A stretch of DNA of 60,248 nucleotides from Rhodospirillales bacterium (lineage in GTDB: Bacteria; Pseudomonadota; Alphaproteobacteria; Dongiales; Dongiaceae), in NCBI GenBank assembly GCA_009885795.1, contig VFKA01000021.1, positions 1 through 60,248 on the forward strand, read 5' to 3'. Numbering within the stretch: position 1 is the first letter of the stretch; every line of letters starts with the position of its first letter. The position numbers and the translations under genes were made by a program. Under the pieces are notes generated by a model, which was not told the DNA's origin, searched no databases, and saw only the letters and a list, made by a program, of their open reading frames with translations. Shown one piece after another: positions 27,456-37,226 of the stretch.

Positions 27456-28436
27456 CTAATTCATCAACCCCGCTTCGCGATAGGCGGCGACGGCGCCGGG
27501 GTGATAGGGGGACGAATTCTGCCCCGCCATCAGTTCCGGCGTCACGGCCTTCAGGGCCTTGTGCGCGGCTTGAAGCTGGTCCAAATGCTTCAAGAGCGCC
27601 GTCACCAGCTTCCGGGCCTCGGCGTCGGGCATGTCGGCGCGGGCCACGAGCGAGGCCGAGAGCGCCACCGTGGGCACTTCGGCCGGCAACCAATCATAGG
27701 CGCCGGCGGGAATGACGAAGGGAGTCGTCGCGAATTCGGCGATCGCGGCGGCCCGCGCGTCCTCGGTCATCGACAAGACGATGGGCGGCGCGCTGTCGGC
27801 GGCCTCCATCACGGTGCTGTTTCCGACGAAAACGACGGAGGGCATGAAATCGACCCGGCCGTCCTTGTAGAGATCGAGAGCCTCTTGCGAGGATGCGTAC
27901 GCGACCGAGCCGCCCCACGCCTCGATATCGGCGAGCGTGAATCCGCTGGCCTCGAACAGGCGCTCGACCAGCATCGAGGCGATGTTGCCGCGCTTGTTGA
28001 TCGCCAGGTTGAGCGCCGGCTTGACCCTGGCGACGTCGGCGAGCGAGGTCAGGCCGTGCTCGTCGGCGAAGGATTTCCGCAGCAGCATATGGACCGCGGC
28101 GAAGTTGTAGAGCTGCGCCAATACCCGCAGATCGCCGACCGGCGCCGTGAACGGCTCGCGCCCGTCCTGGGCGAGCTTCAGCTCGGCGTTGTGAATGATG
28201 GCAAGCCGAACCTTGCCTTCCAGGAGCAAGCCCACATTGGCGAAGCCGCCGCCCGAGGTCTGGTAGGTGACGAGGTCGTCGGGATTGGCGGCGCGGACCG
28301 CATTGTCGATCCCGGTGCCGACCGAGGTCCACAGGCCGCTCGGGCTGGCGCCGGCGAGGATGTAATTCTCCGCTTGCGCCGGGCCGAAGCTCAAAAGCCA
28401 AACCGCCAATGCAACGCAAATGTTTCGAGCCGTCAT
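27456..28436 (-). CDS. TAXI family TRAP transporter solute-binding protein
   Basis: Periplasmic binding protein for the downstream fused TRAP permease. The 326-residue product has a signal sequence ending FGPAQA (about 22), then NYILAGASPSGLWTSVGTGI, the typical TAXI N-terminus, and VTYQTSGGGFANV, LLRKSF, NLAINKRGNIASMLVE. The pair gives high-affinity secondary uptake driven by an ion gradient. Ligand unknown; TAXI proteins are reported to bind small dicarboxylates or amino acids such as glutamate. Confidence 0.93.
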   Translation of the reverse strand: MTARNICVALAVWLLSFGPAQAENYILAGASPSGLWTSVGTGIDNAVRAANPDDLVTYQTSGGGFANVGLLLEGKVRLAIIHNAELKLAQDGREPFTAPVGDLRVLAQLYNFAAVHMLLRKSFADEHGLTSLADVARVKPALNLAINKRGNIASMLVERLFEASGFTLADIEAWGGSVAYASSQEALDLYKDGRVDFMPSVVFVGNSTVMEAADSAPPIVLSMTEDARAAAIAEFATTPFVIPAGAYDWLPAEVPTVALSASLVARADMPDAEARKLVTALLKHLDQLQAAHKALKAVTPELMAGQNSSPYHPGAVAAYREAGLMN

Positions 28437-28506
28437 GGCATCGCCTCCCTGCTGTTTATTCCGCGCATTATCGGCGCAAACCCAGGCCCTTGGGAAGCGC
28501 GCTCGC

Positions 28507-29385
28507 TCACGACCGAACCGCGACGATCATGGCGTAGGCGCCGCCCTTCGCGGTCGGGCCGGAGGCCGCCCCCTTCGCCGCCGCGCGCTCGGTCCAGTTC
28601 TCCTCCAGGCGTTCGAGCCGGAAGCCCGAATCCTGGAACAGCGCCTCGATCTCGGCGGCCGTTCGCACCGGCCAAATCCGCTGGCGCTCGACATAGGCGC
28701 GGGCACCCGCGACGAGCGCCTTGGCGTCCAGGTCGAGCAGACCGCCTTGCGCCGCGCGCCCGACGGCGGCGATGAAGTTCTCGGCCTCCAGCGGCGTGAA
28801 GCCGATTCGCGCTTCGCTCGAATCGGGCCGTAACCTCGAAATCGTGACGACGACGCCGCCCGGCCGCAACAGCAAGCGCCAACGCCGGAGCAGCGCCCTG
28901 CGCCGGTCGGGCGGGAACATCGCCAGAAACGAATGCGTGAGGATGACGTCGAAGACCCCGCCGGGGGCATAATCGAGGATGTCGCCGGCCGAGGTCGCAA
29001 GCGACACGCCGATTCGGGCCCCATACCATCGGACAAGCGCCAGCGGCGTTTCGCAGATGTCGGCGACGGTAAGGTCGAGGGCCGCGCCGGCCTCGCGGTA
29101 GATATCGATCGCCAACGCCGGCATGGCGTAATCGACGGCGCCGGAAACGAGCACGCGGCCGCGATTGCCGCCGGCGATCGATGGCGCCAACGCTTCGCGG
29201 AAGAATCCCTGGTGCCGGTAGGGCGAACCGACGACCTCGAGCAGCCGCAAGTACGGCCAGAACCCGTGATACCAGGCGCAAGCCTCCCCAAGCGCGGGAT
29301 CGACCCGGCATGTCGCGGGCGCGATCCGCCGCGCCAATGTCGCGCACTCGATCAGGTCTTGGCGCTGGCGGTCGGGGCCGGACAT
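28507..29385 (-). CDS. Class I SAM-dependent methyltransferase
   Basis: About 292 residues from ATG 29385. The SAM-binding core is around VLVSGAVDYAMPALAIDIY (about residue 78), AALDLTVADICETPL, the acidic stretch VFDVILTHSFLAMFP (about 137) and RPGGVVVTISRLR. No target-specific motif is recognised, and the family is not assigned further. It begins 10 bp after the stop of tadA on the same strand, so it is probably expressed with it; the upstream open frame to 29757 overlaps tadA and is a shadow. Confidence 0.82.
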   Translation of the reverse strand: MSGPDRQRQDLIECATLARRIAPATCRVDPALGEACAWYHGFWPYLRLLEVVGSPYRHQGFFREALAPSIAGGNRGRVLVSGAVDYAMPALAIDIYREAGAALDLTVADICETPLALVRWYGARIGVSLATSAGDILDYAPGGVFDVILTHSFLAMFPPDRRRALLRRWRLLLRPGGVVVTISRLRPDSSEARIGFTPLEAENFIAAVGRAAQGGLLDLDAKALVAGARAYVERQRIWPVRTAAEIEALFQDSGFRLERLEENWTERAAAKGAASGPTAKGGAYAMIVAVRS

Positions 29386-29395
29386 GGAAACGACT

Positions 29396-29842
29396 TTAAC
29401 GCCGCGCGGCGAAGAAGTCGCGCAACAGCGCCGCCGCCGCGGACTCCTCGATGCCGCCATAAATGTCGGGCCGATGATGACAGGTGGGTTGGTCGAAGAC
29501 CCGCGCCCCATGCTCGACGCCGCCGCCCTTTGGGTCGTAGGCGCCGTAATAGAGTCGGCGCAGCCGGGCGAAGGAGATGGCCGCGGCGCACATCGGACAG
29601 GGCTCGAGCGTGACATAGAGATCGGCGCCCTCGAGGCGCTTTCGCCCAAGCGCGCGGGACGCCGCCTGGATCGCCAGCATCTCGGCATGCGCGGTCGGGT
29701 CATGCAGTTCCTCGACCCGGTTATGGGCGCGCGCCAGGACTTCGCCGCTGGCGCCATCGACGATGACCGCGCCGACCGGCACCTCGCCCAGCGCGGCTGC
29801 TTCCGCCGCTTCCCGCAACGCCATCGCCATGAACTCGGCCAT
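29396..29842 (-). CDS. tadA: tRNA-specific adenosine deaminase
   Basis: Zinc enzyme converting A34 to inosine in tRNA-Arg(ACG), essential in most bacteria. The 148-residue product has the zinc site HAE (residues 52-54) and PCPMC (81-85) of the CDA fold, and the tRNA-deaminase-type segments NRVEELHDPTAHAEMLAI and YYGAYDPKGGGVEHG. ATG 29842; a start at a downstream methionine is possible but less likely. Divergent from the homocysteine methyltransferase-like gene. Confidence 0.95.
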   Translation of the reverse strand: MAEFMAMALREAAEAAALGEVPVGAVIVDGASGEVLARAHNRVEELHDPTAHAEMLAIQAASRALGRKRLEGADLYVTLEPCPMCAAAISFARLRRLYYGAYDPKGGGVEHGARVFDQPTCHHRPDIYGGIEESAAAALLRDFFAARR

Positions 29843-29923
29843 GGGCCGACACGATCCCTACCCGCGCCGCGCCGGTCAAGTCCCGATATCGGGGATGGAG
29901 CGCATGGTGTAGGATGATCCGCG

Positions 29924-30847
29924 ATGCCGACGAATCAAAACATAGCCCTGCCCAAAGGCACCGTTCTTCTCGACGGCGGCATGGGCCGCGAGTTGCGCCG
30001 GCGCGGCGTGCCGATCCTCCATACCATCTGGTCGGCGAACGCGCTCCTGGTTGCGCCCGATATCGTTCGCCAGGTGCATGTCGATTTCATCGATGCCGGC
30101 GCCGACATCATCACCACCAACACCTATGGCGTGATCCGCGCCGAGCTTGCCAAGGAGGGCGTGGAGGAGCGCTGCGCCGAGTTGAACGCGATGGCGGGAC
30201 GGCTCGCCGTCGAGGCGCGCGACCGATGCGGGCGGCAGGTGGCGATCGCGGGGTCGTTGCCGCCGTTGCGCGGCAGCTACCGGCCCGATCTCGTCGGGTC
30301 GTTCGCGGAGATCGAACCGCTCTACCGCGAGCAGGCCGAATGCCTGGCGCCGTTCGTGGATTTCTTCCTGTGCGAAACCATGTCGAGTGGAGCGGAGGCG
30401 GTCGCGGCGGCGACGGCCGCGACGCGCACGGGAAAGCCGGTCTGGGTGTCGTGGACGCTGCACGAGAATCGCTCGGGGCGCTTGCGCAGCGGCGAGACGA
30501 TCGAGGAAGCGGCGGCCTTGCTCGCGCTCCTGCCGATTTCGGCGTTCCTCGTCAATTGCTGCCCGCCGGAGAGCATCACCGCCGCCATGCCGGCCCTGGC
30601 AAAGCTTGGCGCGACGCCGGTGGGCGGCTATGCCAACACCTTCCAGCCGGTGCCGGAGGACTGGGTCATGGACGGCGACAAGGACAGCGACGGGCTCCTG
30701 GGCGTGCGCCAGGATCTCGACCCCGACGCCTACGCGCGCCATGCCAGGCACTGGCTGGCGGCGGGTGCCCGCATCCTCGGCGGGTGCTGCGGCACCGGGC
30801 CGGAGCATATCGCGCGGCTGAAGCGCCTGGCGGAGATCGGGTCATGA
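29924..30847 (+). CDS. Homocysteine S-methyltransferase family protein
   Basis: A 307-residue (beta/alpha)8 zinc enzyme of the MmuM/homocysteine S-methyltransferase family, which moves a methyl group from S-methylmethionine, SAM or betaine to homocysteine. It starts GTVLLDGGMGRELRRRG after a short leader; the zinc cysteines are NCCPPES (about 211) and GGCCGTGPEH (288-289). Length is normal. Its stop is followed by a pair of dispersed palindromic repeats. The methyl donor cannot be told from sequence. Confidence 0.9.
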   Translation: MPTNQNIALPKGTVLLDGGMGRELRRRGVPILHTIWSANALLVAPDIVRQVHVDFIDAGADIITTNTYGVIRAELAKEGVEERCAELNAMAGRLAVEARDRCGRQVAIAGSLPPLRGSYRPDLVGSFAEIEPLYREQAECLAPFVDFFLCETMSSGAEAVAAATAATRTGKPVWVSWTLHENRSGRLRSGETIEEAAALLALLPISAFLVNCCPPESITAAMPALAKLGATPVGGYANTFQPVPEDWVMDGDKDSDGLLGVRQDLDPDAYARHARHWLAAGARILGGCCGTGPEHIARLKRLAEIGS

Positions 30848-30878
30848 CCGCAAGGCCATCGCATGTGGCGCAACCGGG

Positions 30879-30987
30879 GCCTGATGGTTCGAGACGGCCG
30901 CTGACGCGGCCTCCTCGCCATGAGGCTCTTTCAGGGTTTCCTCACCCTGGGGAGCGCCCGCGTGGGCGCGTCTCGAAGGGCGAGAAA
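30879..30987. repeat. Dispersed palindromic repeat, inverted pair (copy 2)
   Basis: A forward unit (30879-30928) with GTTCGAGACGGCCGCTG and CCTCCTCGCCATGAGGC, and a reverse unit (30937-30987) with CCTCACCCTGG, GGCGCGTCTCGAAGGGCGAG. Same family as the units at 18051, 43571 and 58206. Confidence 0.75.
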
Positions 30988-31019
30988 ACCCATGACGCTA
31001 GAATGCGATCGCCCTACCC

Positions 31020-31742
31020 ATGACCGGGGCCATGACCGCGCCGGTAATCGGCGTCACCCTCGACAGCGAGGAGCCTGGCGGCTACTCGAAGCTGCCCTGG
31101 TACGCGCTGCGCCAGAACTACAGCGAGGCCGTGGGGCGGGCCGGCGGTTTGCCGATGCTGCTGCCGCACGAACCCGAGCTCGCCGACGCCTATCTCGCGC
31201 GCATCGACGGGCTCATCGTCACCGGCGGCGCCTTCGACGTCGACCCGGCGCTCTTCGGCGCCGCCTCCCGCCACCCAAGCGTCAAGACCAAGGATCGGCG
31301 AACCGCGTTCGAGATCGCGGTGACCAAGGGCGCCATCGCGCGCAGGCTGCCGGTTCTCGGCATCTGCGGCGGCCAGCAGCTCATGAACGTGCTGCTCGGC
31401 GGCACGCTCATCCAGCACATCCCGGACGAGGTCGAGGGCGCCATTGCCCACGAGCAGCCCAATCCGCGCACCGAGGCCGGCCATGAGGTCAAGGTCGCGC
31501 CGGGGACGCTGCTCCATCGCATCTGCGGCCTCGACACGCTTAGCGTGAACAGCGCCCATCATCAGGCGGCCAAGGCGGTCGGGCCGGGCGTGGTCGTGAA
31601 CGCGGTGGCGCCTGATGGCGTCATCGAAGGCATCGAGTTTCCCGGCCACCCTTTCTGCCTCGGCGTGCAGTGGCATCCGGAGTATGCGATCGGCGCCGGC
31701 GACCGGCCCATCTTCGACGCCTTCGTCGCCGCCTGCCGTTGA
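31020..31742 (+). CDS. Gamma-glutamyl-gamma-aminobutyrate hydrolase-like class I glutamine amidotransferase
   Basis: A 240-residue peptidase C26-type enzyme resembling PuuD, which releases GABA from gamma-glutamyl-GABA in the Puu pathway. The catalytic Cys is in VLGICGGQQLMN (about residue 116), with WHPEY (about 217) supplying His and Glu; the N-terminus APVIGVTLDSEEP, the YSEAVGRAGGLPMLLP segment and NSAHHQAAKAVG are typical. ATG 31032 is also a plausible start. It supports polyamine or gamma-glutamyl catabolism together with the other Puu-like genes nearby. Confidence 0.9.
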   Translation: MTGAMTAPVIGVTLDSEEPGGYSKLPWYALRQNYSEAVGRAGGLPMLLPHEPELADAYLARIDGLIVTGGAFDVDPALFGAASRHPSVKTKDRRTAFEIAVTKGAIARRLPVLGICGGQQLMNVLLGGTLIQHIPDEVEGAIAHEQPNPRTEAGHEVKVAPGTLLHRICGLDTLSVNSAHHQAAKAVGPGVVVNAVAPDGVIEGIEFPGHPFCLGVQWHPEYAIGAGDRPIFDAFVAACR

Positions 31743-31902
31743 CGGGCTGTTAGCGGCCCTCCTGCTTCGTCTCAAGCTTGCCGAAAGGCGAGGCGCGGCC
31801 CTCATCCGCATTAACCTCCTGTTAATATTTATAAGGGACCAATTCTAAAGTAATACGACCTTGAGCATAAGGTTCGGCCCTTCGGCCGGCGAGGGAGGTT
31901 CG

Positions 31903-34900
31903 ATGCGGTCTCTTCGCCCGGTACTCGGAAGCAAGTTTGCGAGTCGCTACGCGTTCATCGTGTACTCCATCCTGGCCGCCGCCGCGATAGCGACGGCGGG
32001 AGGCTGGTACTTGGCGCGGTCGATCGACACCGGCCGCACCCATGTCCGATTCGAAACGAGGTCGCTCGAAGTCGTCGACGCGATCAAGGAACGCATGCGC
32101 CTGTACGAGCAAGTTCTGCTCGGCGCAAAGGGGCTATTCGCCGCCTCCACGGTAGTGACCCGCATCGAGTGGCGCCAATACTATCGGGCCTTGAGAATCG
32201 AGGCCAATCTGCCGGGGATCCAGGCTCTGGGCTATGCCGCGCGGATCTCGCCCGGCGAACTGGATGCCCGCATCGCCGGCGTCGACGGCGAAGGCTTTCC
32301 CAGCCACCGGCCGGGGCCGGCGGCCGGGCGCCCCGAACACTCCGCCATCGTCTTCATCGAGCCCTTCGGTAACCGCGATCTTCGAGCTTTCGGCTATGAC
32401 ATGTTTTCCGAGACGGTCCGCGCCGCCGCCATGAGCCGGGCAGTGGCGACCGGCGCCATCAGCCTGTCGGGCAAGGTCAGGATGATGCAGGAGACCGAAA
32501 CCGACGTCCAGCCGGGGTTCCTGATGTACGTGCCGGTGTACCGGAATGGAGCCCCGGTGAGTGCCGAGGGGGAGCGCCGCGCCGCCCACATCGGCTGGGC
32601 CTTCGGCGCGTTTCGCTCGCGCGACCTGATGGAGGGCATCTTCGGTCGAAATCTGCCGGGCCTAAGGCTGGAGATTGCCGACGGCGACACAATGGCCGCG
32701 AATGCCGCCCTTTACGACAGCCAGGAGGGCAAGGGCGCCGCTACCGGCGACGCGTTGTTCGTCGATACGATCGCGCTGCCGATGTACGGATATCGTTGGA
32801 CGCTACGGCTGTCTTCGCTGCCGGCGTTCGAAACGGCGGCGGCAGGGAATGAGCCGATGCTCGTGCTGGTGCTGGGGGGGCTCGGCAGCGCACTGGTCGT
32901 CGCGATTTCCGTATGGTACCTGGGGTTCCGCCTAAGGGCCGCCGAAAGCGCGGGGGCGATGGCGATTCGCGAGAGCGAGGTCCGCTACCGGCAAGCCGAG
33001 CGCCTCGCGCGGCTTGGGCATTGGCGTTGGACCACCGCGCGAGACGGCAGTCTGGCGGGCTTCGCGATCGAGGCGTCTTCGCAGGCCGCCGCCATTCACG
33101 GTTTAACGCCGGCGGAGTTGCGAATCACGGGATCGGAATGGGTGGAAAAATTCGTGCACCCGGACGACCGCAAGGCCGTCATCGGCACGTTGACCGTTGC
33201 GTCGCCAGTGAAATCCTTCGAGTACGAGTTGGAATACCGGATCGTGCGCCCGGACGGGTCGATCGCGACGATCAAAGAGATCGGGCAGTACGAATGGCAC
33301 GCCAAAGAGCGCGTCCATCATGGGTTCGCAACCATTCAGGACATCACCGAGCGCAAACAAGCGGAGGCAGCGCTGCGCCGCGCCAAGGAGCAGTCCGAGG
33401 CGGCAAACGAGGCGAAATCGGAATTCCTGGCCGCCATGAGCCATGAGGTCCGCACACCGATGAACGGCATCATCGGCTACGCCAATCTGCTGCTGGAGGG
33501 CGCGCTCGAAGCAAAACAGCGCCAGCACGCGATCACGATCCGCGATTCCGGCGAAGCCCTGTTGACGGTCCTCAACGACGTACTCGACTTCTCCAAGTTC
33601 GAAGCCGGAAAGCTAAAGTTCGAGGAGATCGATTTCGACCCCGTCCAGGTTGTCGCCCGCGCCGTCGACATCATGCGGTTGCCGGCGACCGACAAGGGGC
33701 TGTCGCTGTCGTTCCAGGCCGACCCGGGCGTGCCTCGGGCGCTCAAGGGGGACCCCCATCGGTTGCGCCAGATCGTCCTCAATCTTATCGGCAACGCGAT
33801 CAAATTCACCGAAACCGGCGGTGTCGCGATCGAAATGTCGTTGCTCGCGACGACCCCCGAAGCGGCCAAGGTCCACATCGCCGTCCGCGACACCGGCATC
33901 GGCATCGCGCCGGCCGCCCTTGCGGGCCTTTTCACGCGGTTCACCCAGGCGAGCGCGGATATCTCGCGGCGGTACGGCGGAACCGGACTCGGCCTCGCGA
34001 TTTCCAAAATGCTGGCTGAGATCATGGGTGGCGAGATTGCCGCCGAGAGTGCGCCCGGCGCCGGCAGCCGGTTCTGGTTCACGGTGGACTTACCGCATGG
34101 CGCGCAGCCAGTGGCCGGCGAACCCGCGAGCTTGGCCGCGCCGGTCGAACCCGCGCGCGTCCTGGTGGTCGACGACGTCGACATGAACCGCGCCCTGGTG
34201 GCGAGCCTGCTGAGCAGCGCGGGCCATCGCGTCGACACGGCGGAGAGCGGCGAGGCGGCGAGAGCGGCCGTGGCCGCCAATGACTACGACTTGGTCCTGA
34301 TGGACCTGCGCATGCCCGGCATGGACGGTTTCGAGGCGACCGCCGAGATCCGCAAGCTGCCGGAGCCGAAGTGCACGCTGCCCGTGGTCGCGGTGACGGC
34401 GGCGGCCACCAAGCACGAGATCGAGCAGTGCCGAGCAGCCGGCATGGCCGATCACCTGGCCAAGCCGATCGACAAGGGGCGGCTCCTGGCCTGCGTCGAG
34501 CGTTGGGCCTCCGGCAAGCGGGCGCCAGCGAGCGAGCGAGCGGTCGCTTCGATCCCCGCGGCGGCGGACCAAGCGATCGACAAGACGGTCCTCGACGAGC
34601 TCGAAGCAGCGCTCGGAGGCGAAAAAGTGGCGCAATACATCGACTCGCTGATGAGCATCGTCCGGTCGGCGATCGCGCAAATCCGCCATTTCGAACACCA
34701 GGGCGGCGATGACACACTCGCCAGCGAGCTGCACAAACTCGTTGGCGCGGCCGGCAATTTCGGCCTCCTGGGCGTCTCCGGCCTCGCGCGCGACCTGGAA
34801 CAGTCGCTCAGAGAGGGCGCGATTCTCGCTTCCGAACGCGCCGCTCGCGTCGATCGCATCGCGGCGGCAGCCGAGGAATCCCTTGCCCAATTGTCCAAAC

Positions 34901-34953
34901 GCTATACCAAGGCCGATGGAGACGCCGCCAACGGCCTTTGGCGCGCCGTCTAG
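31903..34953 (+). CDS. Hybrid sensor histidine kinase (CHASE-PAS-HisKA-HATPase-REC-HPt)
   Basis: A 1016-residue hybrid kinase with, in order: a membrane helix (about 15-35), a periplasmic CHASE-like domain (about 60-265), a second helix (about 320-345), a PAS domain (about 366-482), HisKA with SHEVRTPMNG (His about 513), HATPase_c with NLIGNAIKF, DTGIGIAP and GGTGLGLAISK (about 620-730), a receiver with VVDDVDMNRALV and LMDLRMPGMDGF (phospho-Asp about 803) and an HPt domain with SELHKLVGAAGNFGL (His about 943). ATG 31903 has a GAGGGAGG Shine-Dalgarno, so it is preferred over TTG 31861. No response-regulator gene is next to it. The signal is unknown. Confidence 0.94.
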   Translation: MRSLRPVLGSKFASRYAFIVYSILAAAAIATAGGWYLARSIDTGRTHVRFETRSLEVVDAIKERMRLYEQVLLGAKGLFAASTVVTRIEWRQYYRALRIEANLPGIQALGYAARISPGELDARIAGVDGEGFPSHRPGPAAGRPEHSAIVFIEPFGNRDLRAFGYDMFSETVRAAAMSRAVATGAISLSGKVRMMQETETDVQPGFLMYVPVYRNGAPVSAEGERRAAHIGWAFGAFRSRDLMEGIFGRNLPGLRLEIADGDTMAANAALYDSQEGKGAATGDALFVDTIALPMYGYRWTLRLSSLPAFETAAAGNEPMLVLVLGGLGSALVVAISVWYLGFRLRAAESAGAMAIRESEVRYRQAERLARLGHWRWTTARDGSLAGFAIEASSQAAAIHGLTPAELRITGSEWVEKFVHPDDRKAVIGTLTVASPVKSFEYELEYRIVRPDGSIATIKEIGQYEWHAKERVHHGFATIQDITERKQAEAALRRAKEQSEAANEAKSEFLAAMSHEVRTPMNGIIGYANLLLEGALEAKQRQHAITIRDSGEALLTVLNDVLDFSKFEAGKLKFEEIDFDPVQVVARAVDIMRLPATDKGLSLSFQADPGVPRALKGDPHRLRQIVLNLIGNAIKFTETGGVAIEMSLLATTPEAAKVHIAVRDTGIGIAPAALAGLFTRFTQASADISRRYGGTGLGLAISKMLAEIMGGEIAAESAPGAGSRFWFTVDLPHGAQPVAGEPASLAAPVEPARVLVVDDVDMNRALVASLLSSAGHRVDTAESGEAARAAVAANDYDLVLMDLRMPGMDGFEATAEIRKLPEPKCTLPVVAVTAAATKHEIEQCRAAGMADHLAKPIDKGRLLACVERWASGKRAPASERAVASIPAAADQAIDKTVLDELEAALGGEKVAQYIDSLMSIVRSAIAQIRHFEHQGGDDTLASELHKLVGAAGNFGLLGVSGLARDLEQSLREGAILASERAARVDRIAAAAEESLAQLSKRYTKADGDAANGLWRAV

Positions 34954-35050
34954 TTTCCTGCCCGCCGCATTATTCCCATTGCATCGCCGGTATCGGATCG
35001 GCACCATCGTCGGCGGCCTTAGGCGGCGATAGCATCGGATGCGGGGGAAC

Positions 35051-36412
35051 ATGAGTGCAATCGAAGAATTGAAGCGGACCTTGAAGTCGCAGGGCGTCAA
35101 ATATTTCTTCGGCGCCTTTGTCGACGGTCTCGGGGTGCCGAAATCGAAATGCGTGCCGATCGATCACCTGGCGGACGCGATCGGCGGGTCGGAGCTTTAT
35201 ACCGTGGGCGCCTTGGAGGCGATGGGGCCGCTTGGACCCAACGAGGACGAATGCGTCGGCCTGCCGGACCTCGCCAGCACGACCGTGCTCCCTTGGGACC
35301 GGCGCTACGCCATTGCCCCGGCCGACCTCCACTTGCACGGCAAGCCCTACAGCCATTGCTCGCGCACGACGCTGAAGCGCCAGCTCGAAGCGGCGGCGGC
35401 TCTGGGCTATCGCGTCAACATGGGCATCGAGCCTGAGCTTTACGTGTTGCGGCCGGTGGATGGCGGCTGGCAGCCCTTCGTGGCCGAGGATCTGCGCAAC
35501 AAGCCGACGCGCGGCTACGACATCGAGACGACGATGTTGGCCGATTCCTTTCTCGAACCGATGGTGGCCTATATCAACGAGCTCGGCTGGGACATCTACT
35601 CCTTCGACCACGAGGGCGGCGACGGCCAGTACGAGTTCGATTTCGGCTATTGCGACGCCCTTGCCATGGCCGACCGCATGATCTTGTTCCGCTTGATGGC
35701 CAAGCACGTCGCCCGCTCGATCGGCTGCATCGCCAGCTTCATGCCCAAACCCTGGTCGACCGCCTTCGGCTCGGGCGCCCATTTCAACGTCAGCCTCGCG
35801 GATTTGAAGACGGGCGCCAACAGATTCGAGGCCGGCGAGGGCGAGAAGGCGCGCGACGGCAGGGGCTATGCCGAGCTCGCCTACCACTTCACCGCCGGAG
35901 TCCTGGAGCACGCCGAAGCCATCACCGCGGTGGTCTGCCCCACCGTCAATTCCTATAAGCGTCTCAGCCCGCGCGGCTTCATGAACGAAATGTCATGGGC
36001 GCCGGTCTATCGGGCCTATGGGCAGAACAACCGGACGCTGATGTGCCGTCTGCCGGTCAATCGCCGCTGCCTGGAACTGCGCACCGCCGATGCGGCGGTG
36101 AATTTCTACCTCGGCGCCGCGATCATGATCGCGGCCGGCCTCGACGGCATCCGCCGGCGCCTCGACCCGGGACCATCGGTCGATTTCAATACCTATGACG
36201 TGAGCGAGGAGGAGCTTGAAAAGCGCGGCATCCACCGCCTGTCGCGCACGCTCGGCCAGTCCATCGAGGCGTTCGCGACGAGCGCGCTCGCGCGCGAGAC
36301 ATTCGGGCCGGAGTTCCACGACAGCTACACGAAGTACAAGCGCGCCGAATGGCACGAATACTGCCTGGTGGTCGGCGAGTGGGAGCGCGAGCGTTACATG
36401 CATATCTGGTAG
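35051..36412 (+). CDS. Glutamine synthetase family protein (type III/GmaS-like) 1
   Basis: A 453-residue ATP-dependent gamma-glutamyl ligase of the glutamine synthetase fold, with GIEPELYVL (about 130), GQYEFDFGYCDALAMADR (about 190), the HFNVSL segment and NSYKRLSPRGF (about 300). This branch (TIGR03105-like) includes glutamine synthetase type III, gamma-glutamylmethylamide synthetase and PuuA-like enzymes. The start at ATG 35051 is preceded by GGGGGAAC and preferred over 35039. Substrate amine unknown; its paralogue is at 38584. No methylamine (mgs/mgd) genes are beside it. Confidence 0.9.
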   Translation: MSAIEELKRTLKSQGVKYFFGAFVDGLGVPKSKCVPIDHLADAIGGSELYTVGALEAMGPLGPNEDECVGLPDLASTTVLPWDRRYAIAPADLHLHGKPYSHCSRTTLKRQLEAAAALGYRVNMGIEPELYVLRPVDGGWQPFVAEDLRNKPTRGYDIETTMLADSFLEPMVAYINELGWDIYSFDHEGGDGQYEFDFGYCDALAMADRMILFRLMAKHVARSIGCIASFMPKPWSTAFGSGAHFNVSLADLKTGANRFEAGEGEKARDGRGYAELAYHFTAGVLEHAEAITAVVCPTVNSYKRLSPRGFMNEMSWAPVYRAYGQNNRTLMCRLPVNRRCLELRTADAAVNFYLGAAIMIAAGLDGIRRRLDPGPSVDFNTYDVSEEELEKRGIHRLSRTLGQSIEAFATSALARETFGPEFHDSYTKYKRAEWHEYCLVVGEWERERYMHIW

Positions 36413-36435
36413 GCTTGCGCCGATCAACGCCTCTG

Positions 36436-36525
36436 TCGTCCCGGCGAAGGCCGGGACCCATGGCGAAGCGGCTCGATGGATTCCGGCTGGAGTTTACCCC
36501 GGCGAAGGCCGGGGCCGGAATGACA
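36436..36525. repeat. Short palindromic repeats upstream of the TetR gene
   Basis: Two related units, GTCCCGGCGAAGGCCGGGACC at about 36438 (21 bases with flanks) and CCCCGGCGAAGGCCGGGGCC at about 36498, form hairpins GGCC/GGCC-type with the same CGAAGG loop. Such units are common in alphaproteobacterial intergenic DNA. They lie in the interval between the glutamine synthetase-like gene and the TetR start. Confidence 0.7.
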
Positions 36526-36563
36526 GACTTGAGGCATGGTGGGCGGAGGGGAGGGCCGGGCCG

Positions 36564-37226
36564 GTGGAAAGAAAGCGCGCCAGGAAATCGGGGCGGGCCG
36601 CCGACGGATCGCCCGATAGCGCCGAGAGGCTGCTCGCCGGCGCGCTCGAGCTGTTCGCGGCGCGCGACTTCGCCGCCGTCACCATCAAGGACATCGCCAA
36701 GGCGGCGGGGGTCACGACCGCGCTCATCTACTACTATTACGACGACAAGGAAGCGCTGTTCCGCGCCTCGCTCGAACATGCCGTGGCGCGGGCCTTGGAC
36801 AATTACCGGCATTTGCGCGAGAACCAACCCGACCCGGTCGGCCTGATCACCGATTGGCTCGAAACCAACGTCCAGTTCTCCAAGCCGATTCGCGAGTTGC
36901 TGAAGATCATGCTCGACTATCGCGGCTCGCGGAGCCAAAAGGCCGTGGTCGACCGCATCATCAAGCAATTCTACGACGAGGAATGTTCGATCCTCTCGAC
37001 CGCCATTCGCCAGGGCATCGAGCAAGGACTCTTCCGGCCGGTGGACCACGACCGGGCGGCGCTTTTCGCTTCGACCCAGATCGACGGCATCTTCGTGCGC
37101 TCGATGATCCACAAGAATTTCGATCTTGCCGCCGGCATGGCCACGTTCAAGGCCATGCTATGGGAGCATCTCGGATACCGCGGCCTGCAAGCCGTTCGCC
37201 AGCCGCCCGGCGCTCAGGCCGGATAG
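36564..37226 (+). CDS. TetR family transcriptional regulator
   Basis: About 220 residues, starting at GTG 36564 after a GGGCCGG-rich leader. The N-terminal helix-turn-helix is clear: SAERLLAGALELFAARDFAAVTI, with KDIAKAAGVTTALIYYYYDDK being the TetR recognition helix region (quoted in parts); the C-terminal ligand-binding domain has no recognisable specificity. Its 3' end overlaps the convergent DUF1116 gene by 13 bp. A palindrome suited to a TetR dimer lies in the promoter between the DUF1116 gene and the second glutamine synthetase-like gene (38505-38518), so these are its probable targets. Confidence 0.9.
   Translation: MERKRARKSGRAADGSPDSAERLLAGALELFAARDFAAVTIKDIAKAAGVTTALIYYYYDDKEALFRASLEHAVARALDNYRHLRENQPDPVGLITDWLETNVQFSKPIRELLKIMLDYRGSRSQKAVVDRIIKQFYDEECSILSTAIRQGIEQGLFRPVDHDRAALFASTQIDGIFVRSMIHKNFDLAAGMATFKAMLWEHLGYRGLQAVRQPPGAQAG

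Noticed and set aside
30885-30930. GGTTCGAGACGGCC resembling a tRNA T-loop
   Set aside because: It belongs to the dispersed repeat family and no cloverleaf can be drawn around it.
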